DNA of 64,000 nt. Source: DASUAS01 sp963756895. Lineage in GTDB: Bacteria > Actinomycetota > Acidimicrobiia > IMCC26256 > DASPTH01. The DNA is taken from the NCBI GenBank assembly GCA_963756895.1, contig CAVWPI010000005.1, forward strand, positions 62,001-126,000, read 5' to 3'. This document shows positions 60,988 through 64,000 of this stretch, in pieces; the first letter of the stretch is position 1; every line of letters starts with the position of its first letter. Below the pieces are notes generated by a model. That model had not been told where the DNA came from. It saw nothing but the letters and a program-made list of their open reading frames with translations, and did no database searches. A program made the translations under genes and the position numbers.

Positions 60988-61893
60988 CTATCCCAGACCG
61001 TTCTTCTTCAGGAAGGCCGTCGCCACGTCGGACGGGTCTTCCTTGTTCTCGCTGATGTCGAGCGACATCTTGTTGTACGCCGCGGTGCTCAACTTCGCCG
61101 AGACCGCGTTGAGGACGTTCATGGTCGCCTTCGTGGCCTTGTCCCGGTTGATGACGAAGACCGGGTTGTCGGCCGGCTGCAGGCCCTTGTCGTCCTTGAG
61201 CAACACCGCGTCCTTCGGGATCACGCTGCTGCCGGTGAAGAGGAGGCCGACGTCGATGTCGCCGTCCTCGAGCGCCTGCACCGTGATCGGACCACCGGTG
61301 TCGAGCTTCTTCACCTCGGAGAACTCGAGGCCGTAGAGCTGCTGCGACGTGTCACCGAGGCAGAGCGGACGCTCCTCGCACTCGGGCGGTCCGCCGAAGG
61401 TCAGCTTCGACGACTGCTTGGTGAGGTCGGAGACCTTCTTCAGCTTGTACTTCTTCGCGGTGTCCTTGGTGACGTAGAAGCCGTTCACGTCGACCGCGGG
61501 CGCCGGCTTGCTCACGGTGATGTCGGTGCCCGCGAGCTTGGCGGTGAGCGCCTTGTAGGTCTCCGCCGAGTCACCCGTCGGCGTGCCGCCGAGGTAGGTG
61601 AGCAGCGTGCCCTGGTAGTCGGCGTAGCCGTCGAGGTCACCGTTCTCGAGCGCCTTGTAGACGATCTCGGTGGCGCCGAGGTTGTCCTTGAAGCTGATGT
61701 CGTAGCCCTTGTTCTCGAGCGCCTGTCCGTAGGCCTGCGAGATGGCCTGCGCGCCGGCGAAGTCCTTGGACCCCACGGTGAGCGACTTGCTCTGGGCCGA
61801 GGCGACGCCGCCGGCCGTGACACCCACCGCGAGGGTGAGCAGACCGGCCGTGAGCAGGGCCCACGAGCGGCGTCGGAATCGAGCCTTCTTCAT
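60988..61893 (-). CDS. Osmoprotectant (glycine betaine/choline) ABC transporter substrate-binding protein
   Basis: 301 aa, unbroken. Signal peptide (ALLTAGLLTLAVGVTAGGVA) and OpuAC/OpuCC fold: LTVGSKDFAGAQAISQAYGQ, YADYQGTLLTYLG, then KLTFGGPPECEERPLCL and LEDGDIDVGLLFTGSS. No lipobox cysteine at the signal end, so it may be periplasmic-space/free or anchored otherwise. Follows the permease gene on the same strand, with the ATPase divergent. Confidence 0.9.
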   Translation of the reverse strand: MKKARFRRRSWALLTAGLLTLAVGVTAGGVASAQSKSLTVGSKDFAGAQAISQAYGQALENKGYDISFKDNLGATEIVYKALENGDLDGYADYQGTLLTYLGGTPTGDSAETYKALTAKLAGTDITVSKPAPAVDVNGFYVTKDTAKKYKLKKVSDLTKQSSKLTFGGPPECEERPLCLGDTSQQLYGLEFSEVKKLDTGGPITVQALEDGDIDVGLLFTGSSVIPKDAVLLKDDKGLQPADNPVFVINRDKATKATMNVLNAVSAKLSTAAYNKMSLDISENKEDPSDVATAFLKKNGLG

Positions 61894-62001
61894 CGGTACG
61901 TCCTGTCATGACGGAGTCGGGGCGTCTGCCTACCCTCGACCGGGACGGCGAAACCTTATCGAACCGGTCGGGTTTTGGGGCATCGCGGCCGGCACGCCAG
62001 C

Positions 62002-63465
62002 TCAGAGCGCGGCACCGGTGTTCGGCGCCAGCCGGTCGGTCGCCATGTCGCGCACCTTGATCGTCGCTTCCGTCCGGATGCCGGGTGAGGTGATCGCCCG
62101 TTGCACCAGGGCCAGGAGGCCATCGAGCGCGAGGGCCAGGAGTGCGACGAGCATGCCGCCGGCGAACACCTTGGCGTTGTCCTGGACCGCCTTGCCGTCG
62201 ACGATGTAGCGCCCCAGCCCGCCCGAGTCGACCAGCGCCGCGAGCGTCGCGGTGGCGACGACGGCGACGGTCGCGGTGCGCACACCTGCCATCACGAGGG
62301 GCATCGCGTTCGGCAGCTCGATCCGCCAGATCATCTGCCGCCCGTTCATGCCCATGCCGCGCGCGGATTCGCGGATCTCGTCGTCGACGCCGGCCATGCC
62401 CACGTACGCGTTCGCCAGCATCGGTGGCGCCGCGAGCGCGACCATCGCGATGAACGCGGGGATCGACTGCACCGGGGTGAGGATCCCGGTGGGATCGCCG
62501 ATCCCCACCCACTGCACTGCGAGGATGAGCAGCGCCAGCGCCGGGAGCGCCCGACCGATGTTGGCGATGTTCACCGCGATCACGCCGCCCGTGCGGACGT
62601 GACCGAGCACGACACCGATCGGCAGCGCGATCAGCGCCGCGATCAGCACCGACACGACGGTGAGCTGCAGGTGCTGCATCGTCAGGGTCGGGATGCCCTC
62701 CTTCCCGTGCCACTGATCGCCGTTCGTCAGGAAGTCGAAGACGTCGGAGATGCCCATCAGGCCACCGACTGCCGCGTTCGCTTCCGACCCGCCGCGTGCC
62801 CAGGGCGTCGCGAGGCGTTGCGCGCCCACGAGCAACAGATCGGCGATCACCGCCAGCACGAGCGACAGCACGACGCCGACCGTGAGCGGGGTGCGGAAGT
62901 CGCGCTGGAAGCCGTCGAGCATCAGCTGTCCGAGGCCACCCTGGCCGATGTACGCGGTGATGGTGACGAGGCCGATGGTGGTGACGGTGGCGATGCGGAT
63001 CCCGGCGATGATGGCGGGGAGCGCGAGGGGGAGCTCGACGCGCAGGAGCTGGCGCGTGCGCGAGTACCCCATGCCGACGGCCGCTTCCTTCACGTCGGGG
63101 GGCACGCCGTCGAGCCCGGTCACCGTGTTCCGCACCAGGATCAGCAGGGTGTACACGGTCAGCGGGATGAGGGCGGTCGTGCGCGAGAGACCGGTCAACG
63201 GCAGGAGCAACGCGAACAGCGCCAGTGACGGGATGGTGTACAGCACGCCGGTGACCGTGATCACGGGTCCGTACAGCTTGCGGTAGCGCACGCTCAGGAG
63301 CGCGAGCGGCAACGCGATCATCAGCCCGAAGAGCACCGCGAGCACCGTGAGCTCGATGTGCTCGGACAACCGCTGCCGGATCTCGTCGGTGTGGTCCTGC
63401 ACCCACGGCCAGTACAACCACTTCGGGCCGATGTCCTCGGCCAGCACGACGACGAGCGGCGTCAT
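62002..63465 (-). CDS. Osmoprotectant ABC transporter permease, two permease domains in one frame
   Basis: 487 aa as printed. Residues 1-225 and 240-487 are each complete BPD_transp_1 permeases with EAA loops (VKEAAVGMGYSRTRQLLRVE, LPLAL; and IRESARGMGMNGRQMIWRIE, LPNAM). The join reads WARGGSEANAAVGGL then MGISDVFDFL. If the usual missing CG is restored near 62808 (CACGCGGCGG), the first permease ends in a basic tail RAAGRKRTRQSVA with TGA 62757-62759 overlapping the ATG at 62757 (TGATG). I therefore favour two coupled genes, 62757-63465 and 62002-62757, over a real fusion. Confidence 0.85.
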   Translation of the reverse strand: MTPLVVVLAEDIGPKWLYWPWVQDHTDEIRQRLSEHIELTVLAVLFGLMIALPLALLSVRYRKLYGPVITVTGVLYTIPSLALFALLLPLTGLSRTTALIPLTVYTLLILVRNTVTGLDGVPPDVKEAAVGMGYSRTRQLLRVELPLALPAIIAGIRIATVTTIGLVTITAYIGQGGLGQLMLDGFQRDFRTPLTVGVVLSLVLAVIADLLLVGAQRLATPWARGGSEANAAVGGLMGISDVFDFLTNGDQWHGKEGIPTLTMQHLQLTVVSVLIAALIALPIGVVLGHVRTGGVIAVNIANIGRALPALALLILAVQWVGIGDPTGILTPVQSIPAFIAMVALAAPPMLANAYVGMAGVDDEIRESARGMGMNGRQMIWRIELPNAMPLVMAGVRTATVAVVATATLAALVDSGGLGRYIVDGKAVQDNAKVFAGGMLVALLALALDGLLALVQRAITSPGIRTEATIKVRDMATDRLAPNTGAAL

Positions 63466-63471
63466 CGCCCG

Positions 63472-63477
63472 AGCCTA
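63472..63477 (-). promoter_or_regulatory. -10 box of a leaderless promoter (permease operon)
   Basis: On the minus strand TAGGCT ends 6 nt before the ATG at 63465. A divergent candidate, TATCGT (63496-63501), would serve the ATPase gene. Confidence 0.45.
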
Positions 63478-63522
63478 ACGGTGCACGTCGACGGGTATCG
63501 TCCTGCAATCACCACCGACGCG

Positions 63523-64000
63523 ATGATCCGCCTCGACGCGATCAGCAAGCAGTATCCCAACGGCCAGGTCGCCGTGCGGGAGCTCTCGCTCGAGGTTCCC
63601 GAGGGCGAGGTCTGCGTGCTCGTCGGACCGTCGGGGTGCGGCAAGACCACGACGTTGAAGATGGTGAACCGGCTCATCGAGCCGACGTCGGGGCGCATCT
63701 TCCTCGACGGGCGCGACGTCACCCACGCCGACCCGGTCGAGCTGCGCCGCCACATCGGATACGTGATCCAGCAGGTGGGCCTGTTCCCGCACCAGACCAT
63801 CGCCACCAACATCGCCACGGTGCCGAAGCTGCTGGGGTGGCCGAAGGCGCGCACCGAGGCGCGGGTCGACGAGCTGCTCGACCTCGTCGGCCTCGATCCT
63901 GCCGACTACCGCGCGCGATATCCCGCGCAGCTCTCCGGCGGACAGCGGCAGCGCGTCGGCGTGGCGCGCGCGTTGGCCGCCGACCCGCCCGTCCTGCTCA
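63523..64000 (+). CDS. Osmoprotectant ABC transporter ATP-binding protein (cut by window end)
   Basis: The first 159 residues are present, the rest is beyond the window. It begins MIRLDAISKQYPNGQVAVRE. Walker A LVGPSGCGKTTTLKMVNRL, Q-loop YVIQQVGLFPHQT and signature LSGGQRQRVGVARALAADPP match the OpuCA/ProV family (glycine betaine-type importers). Divergent from the permease and binding-protein genes, with which it should form one importer. Confidence 0.92.
   Translation, partial: MIRLDAISKQYPNGQVAVRELSLEVPEGEVCVLVGPSGCGKTTTLKMVNRLIEPTSGRIFLDGRDVTHADPVELRRHIGYVIQQVGLFPHQTIATNIATVPKLLGWPKARTEARVDELLDLVGLDPADYRARYPAQLSGGQRQRVGVARALAADPPVLL

Overview
The window is a GC-rich (roughly 70 %) bacterial chromosome segment, almost fully coding. 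A GuaB3-type protein, a DUF3039 protein, a DUF222/HNH endonuclease, an F420-type luciferase-like oxidoreductase, a TsaB-RimI fusion, monomeric NADP isocitrate dehydrogenase and many leaderless GTG/ATG starts 6-8 nt after a TANNNT box all point to Actinomycetota, most likely class Acidimicrobiia. The class-level call is inference. I see no rRNA, tRNA, CRISPR array, prophage or insertion sequence.

Layout. 1-4 kb: VIT/CCC1 metal transporter, a phosphatase whose halves look swapped, and a secreted PQQ-type sugar dehydrogenase. 4.2-19.7 kb: a housekeeping run with rplM-rpsI, glmM, a double-length GlmS-like enzyme, acpS, nnr, alr, a hydrolase, a P1-type peptidase, a family-4 uracil-DNA glycosylase, tsaE, tsaB-rimI, tsaD, CIRCE-groES and a Nudix hydrolase. 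19.8-25.4 kb: guaB3, class I fructose-bisphosphate aldolase, a small conserved protein and a PcrA/UvrD helicase carrying a 204-residue intein. 25.4-37.7 kb: sucCD, two membrane proteins, purN-purH-folD, a zinc-ribbon membrane protein, monomeric icd, a J-domain protein and mdh. So TCA-cycle and one-carbon/purine genes sit together.

37.7-50.8 kb: a minus-strand operon glpD, alkyl-DHAP-synthase-like FAD oxidase, secreted TAP-type hydrolase under a palindromic operator; a rhodanese; a secreted Gly/Pro-rich protein coupled to a diguanylate cyclase; an acyl-CoA ligase; a secreted protein with an internal duplication; HD hydrolase and MltG; an LLM oxidoreductase. 50.8-64 kb: DUF3039 and DUF3817 proteins, an HNH-AddB-AddA operon, a PPOX protein overlapping a cytidylate-kinase-like protein, a DUF1345 protein and an osmoprotectant (OpuC-type) ABC transporter, with its ATPase running off the right edge.

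The most striking signal is a recurrent frame break. About half of the genes, including essential ones (glmM, alr, tsaE, sucC, purH, folD, icd), are split into overlapping frames. In nearly every case the frame is restored by putting back one CG/GC dinucleotide inside a short alternating GC tract, and every repaired gene then has a length divisible by three that fits its family. I treat this as a systematic sequence error (possibly linked to base modification) rather than gene decay, and annotate the affected genes as single CDSs. Two apparent fusions, purN-purH and the two osmoprotectant permeases, are probably products of the same error.
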